From positions 1,798,001 through 1,862,000 of the forward strand of contig OY760176.1 of assembly GCA_963663315.1 (NCBI GenBank): a stretch of DNA of 64,000 nucleotides, read 5' to 3'. This stretch comes from G963663315 sp963663315 (GTDB lineage: Bacteria > Pseudomonadota > Gammaproteobacteria > Arenicellales > Poriferihabitantaceae). Shown one piece after another: positions 34,907-44,267 of the stretch. Below the pieces are notes generated by a model. It was not told the DNA's origin. It did no database searches and was given only the letters and a program-made list of their open reading frames with translations. How positions within the stretch are numbered: position 1 is the first letter of the stretch; each line of letters opens with the position of its first letter. The position numbers and the translations under genes were made by a program.

Positions 34907-36166
34907 ATGCCAGAAATAAAACCATTCAATGGCTTTCTGATCAACGCCGACCATGCCCGGGAAGTAGTCTCTCCTGCCTATGATTCAGTTTCACCGCAAC
35001 AACGCCGGATATTCGCAGAAAACAACCCACGTAATTTTCTGAATACCATGCGGTTGCTTGAGGACTTGCCTGACGAAATCCACCCGACCGCCGAGCAACT
35101 CCTGCTGTCGAACAAGGCGAACCTCGATAAATTGTTGTCCGATGGGTCGTTCGATGCATTGGAGCAACCCTGTTTATTTATTTATCAACTCGATACCGGC
35201 GAGCATGTACAGACCGGTGTGGTTTGTGAAGTTGCAGTAGACGAATATGAACGGGGCGCTATACGCAAACACGAAAACACCCGCAGTGACAAGGAGAACC
35301 TGCTTGTGCAATATTTGGCCGTAGTGGGTATATCGTCGAGTCCGATATGTCTGACCTATAGTCAGGACCCGGATATCGACCGGTGTGTTCAACCAATAAT
35401 CAATAACCAGCCTGATCTGGAGTTTCCCGGCACGGATGGTGTCCTGCAGAAAATCTGGCGTATAGCAGACCGTGAGCTTCAGGCGCAACTGATCGAACTG
35501 TTCGGTCATATTAAAACCACCTATCTGACCGATGGTCATCACCGCGCCGCCTCCGGGTACCGTTATGCCAAAATCATGCGCGACAAATATGGCAACTCTG
35601 GAGAAGAACCCTGGAATCAATTACTGGTAGCTTTGTTTCCGGACAACCAGCTCAAATTGTTGCCATTTCATCGTTGTGTCAAAGATTCAAATGGCTTGAC
35701 TGAGGCAGCCATTATCGACGCATTGAAAGCCTGCTTCGATGTCCACAAACTCGCCGGTCAAACCAGCTTCGAAGCCACCCGGCATGGTGAATTTGGTATG
35801 TATCTGAACAATGGTTGGTATCGACTGAACGTCAAACCCGAATATATCGAACGGGATAACCCGGTCGATTCCCTGGATGTAACAATTTTGCAGAATCTGA
35901 TCCTTGATCCGATTCTCGGGATCACGGATATGCGCAGCAATCCGCGTCTCGACTATATTGCCGGTATCAGCACAGACGAAGACTTCAAACAAAAATGTGA
36001 TGAAGGATGGGAAATTGTATTTTCCTGCCATGCAACCTCAATGAACCAATTGATGGAAGTTGCCGATGCTGGCGCATTGATGCCACCCAAATCCACCTAT
36101 TTCGATCCCAAATGCCGTTCTGGAATTTTTGTCAGATTCAAACGGGATTTTCAAAACTCCGACTAA
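34907..36166 (+). CDS. DUF1015-family protein
   Basis: Protein of 419 residues of the DUF1015 family. It starts PEIKPFNGFLINADHAREV and contains the characteristic VSPAYDSVSPQQRRIF, KHENTRSDKE and TDGHHRAASGYRYA blocks; the last looks like a possible active site. It follows serC by 15 bases. Members often sit with serA or serC, but I know of no established reaction. Confidence 0.87.
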   Translation: MPEIKPFNGFLINADHAREVVSPAYDSVSPQQRRIFAENNPRNFLNTMRLLEDLPDEIHPTAEQLLLSNKANLDKLLSDGSFDALEQPCLFIYQLDTGEHVQTGVVCEVAVDEYERGAIRKHENTRSDKENLLVQYLAVVGISSSPICLTYSQDPDIDRCVQPIINNQPDLEFPGTDGVLQKIWRIADRELQAQLIELFGHIKTTYLTDGHHRAASGYRYAKIMRDKYGNSGEEPWNQLLVALFPDNQLKLLPFHRCVKDSNGLTEAAIIDALKACFDVHKLAGQTSFEATRHGEFGMYLNNGWYRLNVKPEYIERDNPVDSLDVTILQNLILDPILGITDMRSNPRLDYIAGISTDEDFKQKCDEGWEIVFSCHATSMNQLMEVADAGALMPPKSTYFDPKCRSGIFVRFKRDFQNSD

Positions 36167-36303
36167 CCCGGATATTGCACAAACAAAGAGGCAAGGCTCC
36201 TGTAATTCGATTTCAGTTCACGTCGGTAACTGGACAGACTCAGAGACCTGTCTATACGCCTGTGCGGGATTATCCTGTATCCAGACTCGCTGATCGGAGC
36301 CGT

Positions 36304-37572
36304 TCAGTGTAGTTCAAAGTCAATTCGCTCCTGCACCGGCAGACCAAGCAGGTAGCGCCTCAAACAATCCAGCGCCAGTTCAACAGCCCCCAGCCGGATC
36401 CATTCGGGGCTGCCCGGCAAACGTGATATCCGACAGGCACTGGCTTTGCCACCAGATATTGCAACAATAAAGTCTGCGGCATATTTACCCCCCTCCTGTT
36501 TTTCCAATGGCTTCATCAATACCGCCAGAGCATGAGATGAGTTGGAACGCGCCTGAATTGCATCGGCAAGGCAGATCGCCATTTGCTTAGTAGGCACTCG
36601 TATTGACGGAACCGGAATACGTGCGTACTTCAGTAACTGTTCAACATCAACCGATACAATTCCGCTGATTATACTTCCATCGCTGTCTGCCGCGCTTACA
36701 AGGCGAGCGGTCACCCTCCCCCCAGTGTGCATTTCCATAATGCTGATGCTGCCCCCGATCTGCTGCAATGCGCGAACGATTTCCTTTTCTACCGACTGTT
36801 CATCTTCACAGAGAATGAAGTTCCCCAATCGCCGCCTGACCTCATTCTCCACCGGCGAAATTTTCTGATCAAGTTCTGCCTGTGAAGTCCCGTGGAGAGT
36901 CAACTTGATTTCAAGTTGCGGGTAGTGTGACTGAAACCCGAGTTTTACCGTACCATCATTGACCAGTGTTTCCACTCCATCCAGTATACGATCAGCTCGT
37001 GCCTCACCGATACCGAATGTATGAAAGCGCTTTACCCGGATAAAGACCTGTTCACCGCGCATTATATGCAATCGGGGAAGAATCTGCTCTTCAAGCATAC
37101 GCTTTAATTCCACGGGCACTCCAGGGGTAAAGAAAAATCGGGCACGGCCAATATCCATTGCAAACCCGCAGGCGGTACCGACCGGGTTATCTATCAATTC
37201 CGAGCCAGCTGGCAGCATCGCCTGCTTGATGTTGCTGGAAGGCATCTTTCGATCTCTGGAAATATACCAGGCTTCAATTCTGTCCAGCCATTCCCGGGCA
37301 AGCTCAAGTTCAACTCCCGCTGCCTGCGCAGCCACCTGTTGGGACAGATCATCTATCGTTGGCCCCAGGCCACCATTGACTATCACGGCATCTGCCCTTT
37401 GTCCGGCCAGATGAAACGACCTGACCAGACTCTCGGGATCATCACCAACCACTGTTCCCCAGATTGGATTGAATCCATTTTCAGTCAGCCGGCTGGCGAT
37501 ATGGCTATAGTTAGTATTGACGGTCTTGCCTGACAGTATTTCATCTCCAGTGCAGAGGATTTCGATTTTCAT
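36304..37572 (-). CDS. cinA: CinA-family protein with degenerate amidohydrolase domain
   Basis: The N-terminal half has the molybdopterin-binding-like (COG1058) fold with ILCTGDEILSGKTVNTN and VNGGLGPTIDDLSQQVAAQ, as in ADP-ribose pyrophosphatase CinA. In the C-terminal PncC-like half the usual AESCTGG is IMEMHTGGRVTARL. The AYSN motif is VSVD. The residues expected for nicotinamide-mononucleotide deamidation therefore appear lost. ATG 37572 is preferred over upstream Met codons because it gives MKIEILCTGDE. It converges with the DUF1015 gene. Confidence 0.85.
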   Translation of the reverse strand: MKIEILCTGDEILSGKTVNTNYSHIASRLTENGFNPIWGTVVGDDPESLVRSFHLAGQRADAVIVNGGLGPTIDDLSQQVAAQAAGVELELAREWLDRIEAWYISRDRKMPSSNIKQAMLPAGSELIDNPVGTACGFAMDIGRARFFFTPGVPVELKRMLEEQILPRLHIMRGEQVFIRVKRFHTFGIGEARADRILDGVETLVNDGTVKLGFQSHYPQLEIKLTLHGTSQAELDQKISPVENEVRRRLGNFILCEDEQSVEKEIVRALQQIGGSISIMEMHTGGRVTARLVSAADSDGSIISGIVSVDVEQLLKYARIPVPSIRVPTKQMAICLADAIQARSNSSHALAVLMKPLEKQEGGKYAADFIVAISGGKASACRISRLPGSPEWIRLGAVELALDCLRRYLLGLPVQERIDFELH

Positions 37573-37689
37573 GGACATCACCCGATTTATGTATATGGAT
37601 AGTATCCCGATCATTCATTGCCAGACAACCAGCTTGAAATAAAATCAATTGACTGTCAGGATATCGGGAAATTAAATTAGGTAAAATTC

Positions 37690-38541
37690 ATGAGTAAAGG
37701 AAAATGCCTGTGCGGCAGCGTAACCTGGGAAATTTCCGGGCAACCCGAATCCGCCTATCATTGCCACTGCCAGATGTGCAGAAAGGCGCATGGCGCGGCG
37801 TATGGCACCTACTACTTTCTGGACAAGGAAAATTTCTGCTGGACCAGTGACCGGGATACCATCCGGGACTACCGCTCCTCTCCTGAACTGACTCGTTCCT
37901 TCTGCCAGACTTGCGGGTCGGTGGCGCCCAATGCAGATGAAACCGGCCAGTTCATGTTTGTCCCGGCCGGACCTCATGATGATGGCCCTGAAATTACCGC
38001 AAACATCTTCGTAGCCTCCAAAGCGCCATGGCACGACATTACCGACAACCTGCCAAAACATGATGGCCATCCACCGGTCGATGCGGATTTGACAGAATAT
38101 GATAATCCGCCGCTATCAGCGCCCACTCCGGGGATAGCCAGAGGAAGCTGCCTGTGTGGTGAAGTCCGGTTCGAGGTTACCCTGCCATTCAAAATGGTAC
38201 ATAACTGTTACTGTTCCCGATGCAGACAGGAGCGTTCAGCCGCGTTTACCTCCAATGGGTTCACAGCGGAAGATGCGGTCAATATTACGCAGGGAAGCGA
38301 CTACCTGACGAGTTACAAGTTACCTTCTGCAAAGTATTTCACTCATGTATATTGCAAAAAATGCGGATCAGGATTACCGGGAATCGATACCGGCAGAAAC
38401 ATCGCCGTCATCCCGTTGGGGGCGCTGGATGACGACCCGGAGTGCAAGGCTGACGACAATATTTTTGTTACCAGCAAAGCAGATTGGAGTGAGGTTGATC
38501 CCAATCTGCCCAGCTACGACCGGTATCCGCCCCGCAAATAG
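37690..38541 (+). CDS. Protein with two tandem GFA/CENP-V zinc domains
   Basis: Member of 283 residues of the glutathione-dependent formaldehyde-activating (GFA) family with the domain duplicated. Domain 1 (about 1-130) has CLCGSVTWE, YHCHCQMCRKAHG and SFCQTCGS. Domain 2 (about 150-283) has CLCGEVRFE, NCYCSRCRQERS and VYCKKCGSGLPG. Each set can bind two zinc ions. Despite the name, most family members are not proven to act on formaldehyde. The C1 setting makes a link possible but not shown. It is divergent from cinA and stands alone. Confidence 0.87.
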   Translation: MSKGKCLCGSVTWEISGQPESAYHCHCQMCRKAHGAAYGTYYFLDKENFCWTSDRDTIRDYRSSPELTRSFCQTCGSVAPNADETGQFMFVPAGPHDDGPEITANIFVASKAPWHDITDNLPKHDGHPPVDADLTEYDNPPLSAPTPGIARGSCLCGEVRFEVTLPFKMVHNCYCSRCRQERSAAFTSNGFTAEDAVNITQGSDYLTSYKLPSAKYFTHVYCKKCGSGLPGIDTGRNIAVIPLGALDDDPECKADDNIFVTSKADWSEVDPNLPSYDRYPPRK

Positions 38542-38562
38542 CTCACCGGCGTTATCCGATGC

Positions 38563-39198
38563 TCATTGCCATGCAAAGCGGGGTTGATCGAAATGGTCAA
38601 CCCGGGTGTTTTGGCCACGTATCGCCACCTCCCGAAACTGGTAGACGATGGATGCGGTAGGAGAGTACATGCGGTGACCCAGCGCAGGAAATTCCGAACA
38701 CAGAACCGGCCTGCCTTCCTCTACTCCACATTCAAATACAGGAATGGCATCACTGTCGAGTTCCGAAAAGGGAATACAATAAACCTGCGCCACTTCATCT
38801 GCCGAAGGGTTTATCTGACAATTGTCCCCTGCCCAGATGACAACCGGTGTTATTCTGAATTTTGAGCGGGTTGGATAATCATCAAGTCGGCCAAGAATCT
38901 GATCCGGGGTGAGTGTCAATCCAAGCTCTTCATCCAGCTCCCTCAATGCAGCCTGATATACCGTCTCCTCTTTATCCAGCTTGCCGCCAGGCAATGCATA
39001 TTGTCCGGAATGCTGACCGAGACGCTGCGGGCGACGGGTCAGGAATATGGCAGGTACCCCGGCTTCTCCATAATCGGTGATCACTATCGCAACTGCGGCG
39101 TGGCGCAGCCCGGTATCGTTAATCTCTGACCATTGAAATTGTCGAATATTTGCCTGAACAGATCGACAAAGCGCATCATTAAATTCAAATGCGTTCAT
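38563..39198 (-). CDS. Nudix hydrolase, CoA-pyrophosphatase-like
   Basis: Hydrolase of 211 residues with an intact Nudix box, GGKLDKEETVYQAALRELDEELGL, spanning about 72-95; it fits G-x5-E-x7-REUxEExGU. The preceding LTRRPQRLGQHSGQYALPGG resembles the CoA-specific subgroup (NudL/CoaSe). ATG 39198 lies within a truncated rhodanese reading frame in another phase. It may be co-transcribed with the MttB-like gene upstream. Confidence 0.85.
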   Translation of the reverse strand: MNAFEFNDALCRSVQANIRQFQWSEINDTGLRHAAVAIVITDYGEAGVPAIFLTRRPQRLGQHSGQYALPGGKLDKEETVYQAALRELDEELGLTLTPDQILGRLDDYPTRSKFRITPVVIWAGDNCQINPSADEVAQVYCIPFSELDSDAIPVFECGVEEGRPVLCSEFPALGHRMYSPTASIVYQFREVAIRGQNTRVDHFDQPRFAWQ

Positions 39199-39316
39199 CG
39201 ACGATCAATACGTCCTGATTGTTCATTTTCTCTTTGACCTGCCCCGTAGTCAGCGTTTCCACCGCCGCATCTGCCCGTTCGATCATTTCGTGAAATTCTA
39301 TATTTGGCTCCAGCAT
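39185..39316 (-). pseudogene. N-terminal fragment of a rhodanese-like protein, 43 aa
   Basis: A short frame between the methyltransferase and Nudix genes encodes a start that looks like a rhodanese: EMIERADAAVETLTTGQVKE followed by DVLIVDER. It then stops exactly where the family has VDxRdxxE. The frame overlaps the Nudix start by 14 bases. It has no clear ribosome site at ATG 39316 (TTG 39328 is an alternative). I read it as the residue of a deletion that joined Nudix to a lost rhodanese gene. Confidence 0.5.
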
Positions 39317-39341
39317 GAGTATCGACAATGTCTGGTTGGAA

Positions 39342-40919
39342 TCAGAACGAGTATACCCCAATCGGTTCCAATCGCGGCTCTTCCCTGCCCAGTTCCTGCT
39401 TGCGTATGGTTACATAGGCTTCGAGTTCTTCATTTATTGCCTGATCGATCACCGGTGGTTCGAACTCATTCAGGGCACGTTGCCAGACTCCGGTTGCCCG
39501 CATGGTCGCATCCTTTGCTCCCGCTGCCTGCCAGTTCTGATTGTTTTGCCAATCACTCATGAATGGTTCGTAAAATGCGTTTTTATAACGCTGCATGGTA
39601 TGGTCACATCCAAAAAAGTGTCCGCCAGGACCAACTTCATCCATCGCATCCAGTCCCAGGGTTTCGTCATCCACTTTTATGGGGCGTAAAAATGCCGCCA
39701 TATGCTGAAGCATCTCGCAGTCGATGATTAATTTTTCAAACGATGCGACCAATCCCCCTTCCAGCCACCCCGCGGCGTGGTAAATAAAGTTACCGTGTCC
39801 CATGACGGCGCCCCACAACGCCATCTGGGTTTCCCAGGTAGATTGGCAATCCACGGCATTGGATGCGTTACAGGCGCTGGTTCGATAGGGTAGGTCATAT
39901 CTTCTTGCCAGTTGTCCTCCGGCCAGGTTGGCGAATGCATTTTCCGGGGTGCCGAACGCAGGAGAACCCGAACGCATATCAACATTGGATGTAAAGCCAC
40001 CATAGCCCACAGGGCACCCCGGTCGAGTCAGTTGTAACAAACTGATACCCAGTAATGCTTCGGCATTTTGCTGCGCCAAAGCACCTGCCATGGTGACCGG
40101 GGTCATCGCTCCCATCAAGGTAAATGGCGTGACCACAACCGGTTGACCCAGCATGGAAAGCTGCATCGCGCCGTATGCCATGGAATCGTCAAGTTTTCTC
40201 GGGGAGTTGATATTGATATTGGTCATCACCGAAGGATGATTCACCATATCCTCCAACCTGAGTCCTTTCGCTATCGCACACATTCTGATCGCATCCAATC
40301 CTCGTTCGGCGCCAATCCCGAGGGTAAAAAAAGGTTTGTCACTCAGTGTCAGATTACTGAATACAGTATCAAGGTGGCGCGTATTGGGGGGCAGGTCAGT
40401 GGTTGCTACACTCTGGTTCCCGAAGAAAGAAATAATATTGAAGAATTGTCCCAGACATATCAGCTTATTATAATCTTCAAGATTACCTGAACGACGGCCA
40501 TTGATGTTGTCATGCACACTGGGAGGCCCCGACACTAACCCGAAATTAATCGCATTACCGCCACATCGAATTGTATTTTCGGGGTTTCGGGGGACCACAT
40601 TGAACTCTGCAGGCGCAGTCGAAATCGCTGCCATTACCATCTCCCGGTCCATGCGCACGATGCTGTCGTCACCTACCTTCGCCCCAGCCTTTCTGAAAAC
40701 ATCCAGAGCCCGGTCACCGATCACCTCGACCCCCTGCTGTTCAAGAATATCCATCGACGCATCATGAATCCTTTCAATTTGCTCCTCATCCAGTACCTTG
40801 ATCGGAGAAAGTCGATTAATCAGCGGACCACGGGGAATTTGTGGAATCCCTTTATCGGCCTGTTCAGTATTCTGGTTTTTACTGCGGCCTCTACGACGAC
40901 CCGAAGTGCGTACCATCAT
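39342..40919 (-). CDS. MttB-superfamily methyltransferase, non-pyrrolysine type
   Basis: Corrinoid-dependent methyltransferase-like protein of 525 residues (trimethylamine methyltransferase superfamily). Characteristic blocks include INFGLVSGPPSVHDNINGRR, RTSACNASNAVDCQSTWET and DEVGPGGHFFGCDHTMQRY. The frame is continuous, with no amber codon needing pyrrolysine, so it belongs with MtgB-like members acting on betaines. An Arg-rich tail RTSGRRRGRSKN opens it. AGGA precedes ATG 40919. No corrinoid protein or reactivase is in the window, so the methyl acceptor is unknown. Confidence 0.87.
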   Translation of the reverse strand: MMVRTSGRRRGRSKNQNTEQADKGIPQIPRGPLINRLSPIKVLDEEQIERIHDASMDILEQQGVEVIGDRALDVFRKAGAKVGDDSIVRMDREMVMAAISTAPAEFNVVPRNPENTIRCGGNAINFGLVSGPPSVHDNINGRRSGNLEDYNKLICLGQFFNIISFFGNQSVATTDLPPNTRHLDTVFSNLTLSDKPFFTLGIGAERGLDAIRMCAIAKGLRLEDMVNHPSVMTNININSPRKLDDSMAYGAMQLSMLGQPVVVTPFTLMGAMTPVTMAGALAQQNAEALLGISLLQLTRPGCPVGYGGFTSNVDMRSGSPAFGTPENAFANLAGGQLARRYDLPYRTSACNASNAVDCQSTWETQMALWGAVMGHGNFIYHAAGWLEGGLVASFEKLIIDCEMLQHMAAFLRPIKVDDETLGLDAMDEVGPGGHFFGCDHTMQRYKNAFYEPFMSDWQNNQNWQAAGAKDATMRATGVWQRALNEFEPPVIDQAINEELEAYVTIRKQELGREEPRLEPIGVYSF

Positions 40920-41040
40920 TTTTTCCTGGTTCAGTAACTTGGTTGTTGTCGAATCATATTCTTTATTTGACCAGGATCAACCAGTCATCTGCGTTTATAG
41001 CACGGACATCGATCATTTGATATTGCAAGGTCTGTCAATC

Positions 41041-41163
41041 ATGGCGAAACTCCGATGCTTATCCTCTATAAAAGTCGTTGATCTGACCCACGTTATCGCA
41101 GGTCCTTTCGACACTTATCAGCTTGCTGTACTCGGGGCAAATGTCATCAAGACGGAAATGGGC
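41041..41163 (+). pseudogene. N-terminal CaiB/BaiF CoA-transferase fragment in frame with pncB
   Basis: ATG 41041 behind AAGG opens a segment with the start of a family III CoA-transferase: IKVVDLTHVIAGPFDTYQLA and VLGANVIKTE, about 40 residues. Homology then stops, and about 45 residues of unrelated sequence run without a stop into pncB. It looks like the end point of a deletion. A fused product of 520 residues is possible from this start. Confidence 0.65.
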
Positions 41164-41298
41164 TATACTAGCGGACAGATAAACGACCTGCCATCAGGCA
41201 ACATCATTGCTCTGGGCGCAAAAAAACCAGAGCTGATAACCCCGAAAGCGGCCAGAATCCAGCACAAACATTTCCGGCAATATCTCCCTGTTCTGACC

Positions 41299-42603
41299 AT
41301 GACAACAGCTAATCTGGCACAACGTGTTTACGATCACACGTTCAAACTGGACCCGATTGTCAGGAGTCTGCTGGATACGGATGTCTACAAGCTGCTGATG
41401 CTACAAACCATTTGGAAGGAATATTCCAGTATACCGGTCACTTTTTCACTGATCAATCGTTCTGCACATGTCAAGCTGACACAGGAAATTGACAGGGCTG
41501 AACTGGTAGTACAACTGGATCACGCACGTACAATCAGTCTCTCGAAAAAAGAAAAAATCTGGCTGGCAGGTAACACGTTTTACGGAAAGGAACGATTATT
41601 CAGTTCTGAATTCATCGACTGGTTACAGGAATTTCGTTTGCCGGAGTATGACCTTCAGGTTAAGAACAATCAGTATCTGATAGATTTTCATGGCAACTGG
41701 TCCGATGTAACACTGTGGGAGCTACCCGTCCTGACCATCATAAGTGAATTGAGATCGAGGTCGGCCTTGAAGAATACAGGACGATTTGAACTTGATGTCA
41801 CTTATGCCCGGGCCAAAACCAGATTGTGGGAAAAAGTGATGCGCCTGAAACAGTTACCCAATCTGCAACTGGCAGAATTTGGCACTCGCAGGAGGCATGG
41901 CTTTTTATGGCATAACTGGTGTGTTCAGACGTTGAAAGAAGGGCTTGGTGATAATTTCATCGGTACAAGCAATGTGCTGTTGGCGATGAACCACGACCTC
42001 GAAGCGATTGGCACCAATGCCCATGAATTACCTATGGTAATGGCTGCAATCGCAAAGAATAACGATGAGTTGTTGCATGCACCCTATAAAGTGCTGGACA
42101 ATTGGCAGCGAACCTACGATGGAAACTTATTGATTGTCCTGCCTGACACTTTCGGTACCACCGCTTTTCTGAGAAATGCGCCTCAATGGATTGCGCAATG
42201 GAGTGGATTTCGGATTGACTCCAAACAACCTGTCGCCGGGGGTGAGGAATTGATCGACTGGTGGCATTCGATGGGGCAAAACCCGAAGGAGAAACTGCTG
42301 ATTTTTTCAGACGGCCTCGATATTGATGAAATTGAAACGGTTTATCATCACTTCGATGGCAGGGTGCGGGTCGGCTTTGGCTGGGGCACAAATCTAACCA
42401 ACGATTTCAGGGATTGCTCACCTACCCCCAATGATCAACTCAACCCGTTTTCCGTGGTTTGCAAGGTCACCCGGGCCAAGGGCCGTCCTACGGTAAAAAT
42501 CTCTGATAATCTGGAGAAGGCATTGGGCCCCCAAAGTGAAGTCGAACGTTACCTTAAAGTTTTTGGTCGCGATCAGATAGGCCGATATGAAGTCTCGGTT
42601 TAG
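41299..42603 (+). CDS. pncB: Nicotinate phosphoribosyltransferase
   Basis: Makes nicotinate mononucleotide from nicotinate and PRPP for NAD salvage. From ATG 41299 the protein has 434 residues and a start like alphaproteobacterial PncB: TTANLAQRVYDHTFKLDPIV, then RSLLDTDVYKLLMLQTIW. FGTRRRHGFLW holds the His that becomes phosphorylated, with IGTSNVLLAMNHDLEAIGT following. No ribosome site precedes 41299, whereas ATG 41041 further upstream has one, so an N-terminally fused form may be made. The stop overlaps the GMC gene by 17 bases. Confidence 0.9.
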   Translation: MTTANLAQRVYDHTFKLDPIVRSLLDTDVYKLLMLQTIWKEYSSIPVTFSLINRSAHVKLTQEIDRAELVVQLDHARTISLSKKEKIWLAGNTFYGKERLFSSEFIDWLQEFRLPEYDLQVKNNQYLIDFHGNWSDVTLWELPVLTIISELRSRSALKNTGRFELDVTYARAKTRLWEKVMRLKQLPNLQLAEFGTRRRHGFLWHNWCVQTLKEGLGDNFIGTSNVLLAMNHDLEAIGTNAHELPMVMAAIAKNNDELLHAPYKVLDNWQRTYDGNLLIVLPDTFGTTAFLRNAPQWIAQWSGFRIDSKQPVAGGEELIDWWHSMGQNPKEKLLIFSDGLDIDEIETVYHHFDGRVRVGFGWGTNLTNDFRDCSPTPNDQLNPFSVVCKVTRAKGRPTVKISDNLEKALGPQSEVERYLKVFGRDQIGRYEVSV

Positions 42604-44236
42604 AGGGCATGATTCAGGCTGTGAATACTTTGACTTTATTATCATCGGCGCCGGTTCTGCGGGGTCAGTTCTCGCCAATCGCCTTTCAGAAAATGGACGA
42701 TACACAGTCCTGGCGCTTGAAGCAGGCGGCAGCGACAAAAGATTCTGGATCCAGACACCTATAGGCTATGGCAAAACCTTTTACGACCCGGCCGTTAACT
42801 GGTGTTATACCACCGAGGTACAATCCCAACTGAATGGCAATAAAAGCTATTGGCCGAGAGGCAAGGTCATGGGCGGCTCAAGTTCAATAAATGCCATGGT
42901 ATACATTCGCGGTCAGCACGATGACTATAACGACTGGCGGGACATGGGAAACTCAGAATGGGGCTGGGATAATGTGCTCCCCTACTTCATAAAATCGGAG
43001 ACCAATTCCCAGGGAGGTGATGCCTTTCGTGGCGACAGCGGACCCTTGTACGTCAATGACCCAAGCGCATCCTATCATCCCACATGTAAAATCTTCATTG
43101 AATCGGCCAGAGAATATGGACTGAAGCCAAATCCTGATTTTAATGGCGCGACTCAGGAAGGGGTAGGCATGTATCAGATCACTACCAGAAATGGTTTACG
43201 CATGTCCGCAGCAAAAGCATACCTCCACCCGGCGCTTGCAAGAACAAACTGCAATATCGAGTTGAACTCGCAAGTCACCCGAATTCTTTTTGACAACAAA
43301 AAAGCGACAGGTGCAGAGTATCTGCAAAACAGGGAAATCAAACATGCTCGCGCCAGCAGGGAAGTCATTGTTTGCGCGGGTACAGTCAACTCACCTCAGC
43401 TATTGCAACTGTCTGGCATAGGGCCGGGGGAACTCCTGCGCCATCATCAAATTGATGTGGTTTTACATAATCCACAAGTCGGCCGGAACCTCCAGGATCA
43501 TCTGGCATTGACTCATTTTTATCGTTCGACAGTACCCACACTGAACAATCAACTCTATCCCTGGTGGGGGAAACTCTACGCCGGGTTCAAATATGTCCTG
43601 TTCAGAAAAGGTCCGTTGTCGCTCAGTGTCAATCAGGCGGGCGGCTTCATTAAAAGCCATCACCGGCGGGTGCGGCCGAATCTGCAGCTTTATTTTTCGG
43701 CGCTGACTTATATAACGTCGCCCAAAGGCGAGAGACCATTGATGCATCCTGACCCCTGGCCCGCCTTTCAGAACGGGGTTTGCCAATGCCGACCAACCAG
43801 TCGAGGCACAATCAGCATTGCTTCTCCTGACCCGCTTGAGTACCCGAAAATCGATCCCAACTATTTATCTACCGAGCACGACATACAGGAAATGATTGAA
43901 GGATTCGATTTCCTGAGAGGGATGGCGAAAACGCCTGCGCTTGGAAAAATCATTGAAAGCGAGATATCGCCCGGCGAATCGATTCAATCCGAATCACAGA
44001 TTGTTGAGGACATCAAGGATCGCAGCGTGACCGTTTTCCATCCAACCAGTACTTGCATGATGGGACCTGACCCCCGGTCATCGGTTGTAGATCAAAGTTT
44101 ACGAGTACATCAGATTCAGAATCTCAGAGTGGTGGACGCATCGGTTTTTCCCACTATCATTTCCGGGAATACCAATGGCCCGGTGATAATGGTCGCGGAA
44201 AAAGCGGCTGACACCATCCTGCGGGACACCAGTTGA
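42587..44236 (+). CDS. GMC-family FAD oxidoreductase (choline dehydrogenase-like)
   Basis: Flavin alcohol oxidoreductase of 549 residues. The FAD motif is FIIIGAGSAGSVLANRLSE at about residues 17-35. Signature 1 is RGKVMGGSSSINAMVYIRG, and signature 2 is GTVNSPQLLQLSGIGP. The catalytic His and Asn are in FHPTSTCMMG and SGNTNGPVIMVAEKA. It starts inside the pncB gene, so translation is coupled. It is related to choline dehydrogenase BetA, but no betB or betI is nearby, so the alcohol is not known. The medium-chain dehydrogenase follows 31 bases later. Confidence 0.88.
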   Translation: MKSRFRGHDSGCEYFDFIIIGAGSAGSVLANRLSENGRYTVLALEAGGSDKRFWIQTPIGYGKTFYDPAVNWCYTTEVQSQLNGNKSYWPRGKVMGGSSSINAMVYIRGQHDDYNDWRDMGNSEWGWDNVLPYFIKSETNSQGGDAFRGDSGPLYVNDPSASYHPTCKIFIESAREYGLKPNPDFNGATQEGVGMYQITTRNGLRMSAAKAYLHPALARTNCNIELNSQVTRILFDNKKATGAEYLQNREIKHARASREVIVCAGTVNSPQLLQLSGIGPGELLRHHQIDVVLHNPQVGRNLQDHLALTHFYRSTVPTLNNQLYPWWGKLYAGFKYVLFRKGPLSLSVNQAGGFIKSHHRRVRPNLQLYFSALTYITSPKGERPLMHPDPWPAFQNGVCQCRPTSRGTISIASPDPLEYPKIDPNYLSTEHDIQEMIEGFDFLRGMAKTPALGKIIESEISPGESIQSESQIVEDIKDRSVTVFHPTSTCMMGPDPRSSVVDQSLRVHQIQNLRVVDASVFPTIISGNTNGPVIMVAEKAADTILRDTS

Positions 44237-44267
44237 AAACAATGCTGAAGGACCCAGAGAGATACTA

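Noticed and set aside
39342..40919. Possible pyrrolysine-dependent trimethylamine methyltransferase
   Set aside because: The frame needs no amber read-through, and no pyl genes are seen, so the protein is a non-Pyl family member.
42587..42620. Start MKSRFRGHD of the GMC protein resembling the translated dispersed repeat found in many genomes
   Set aside because: The DNA is simply the end of pncB read in another frame, and the expected flanking inverted repeat is absent.
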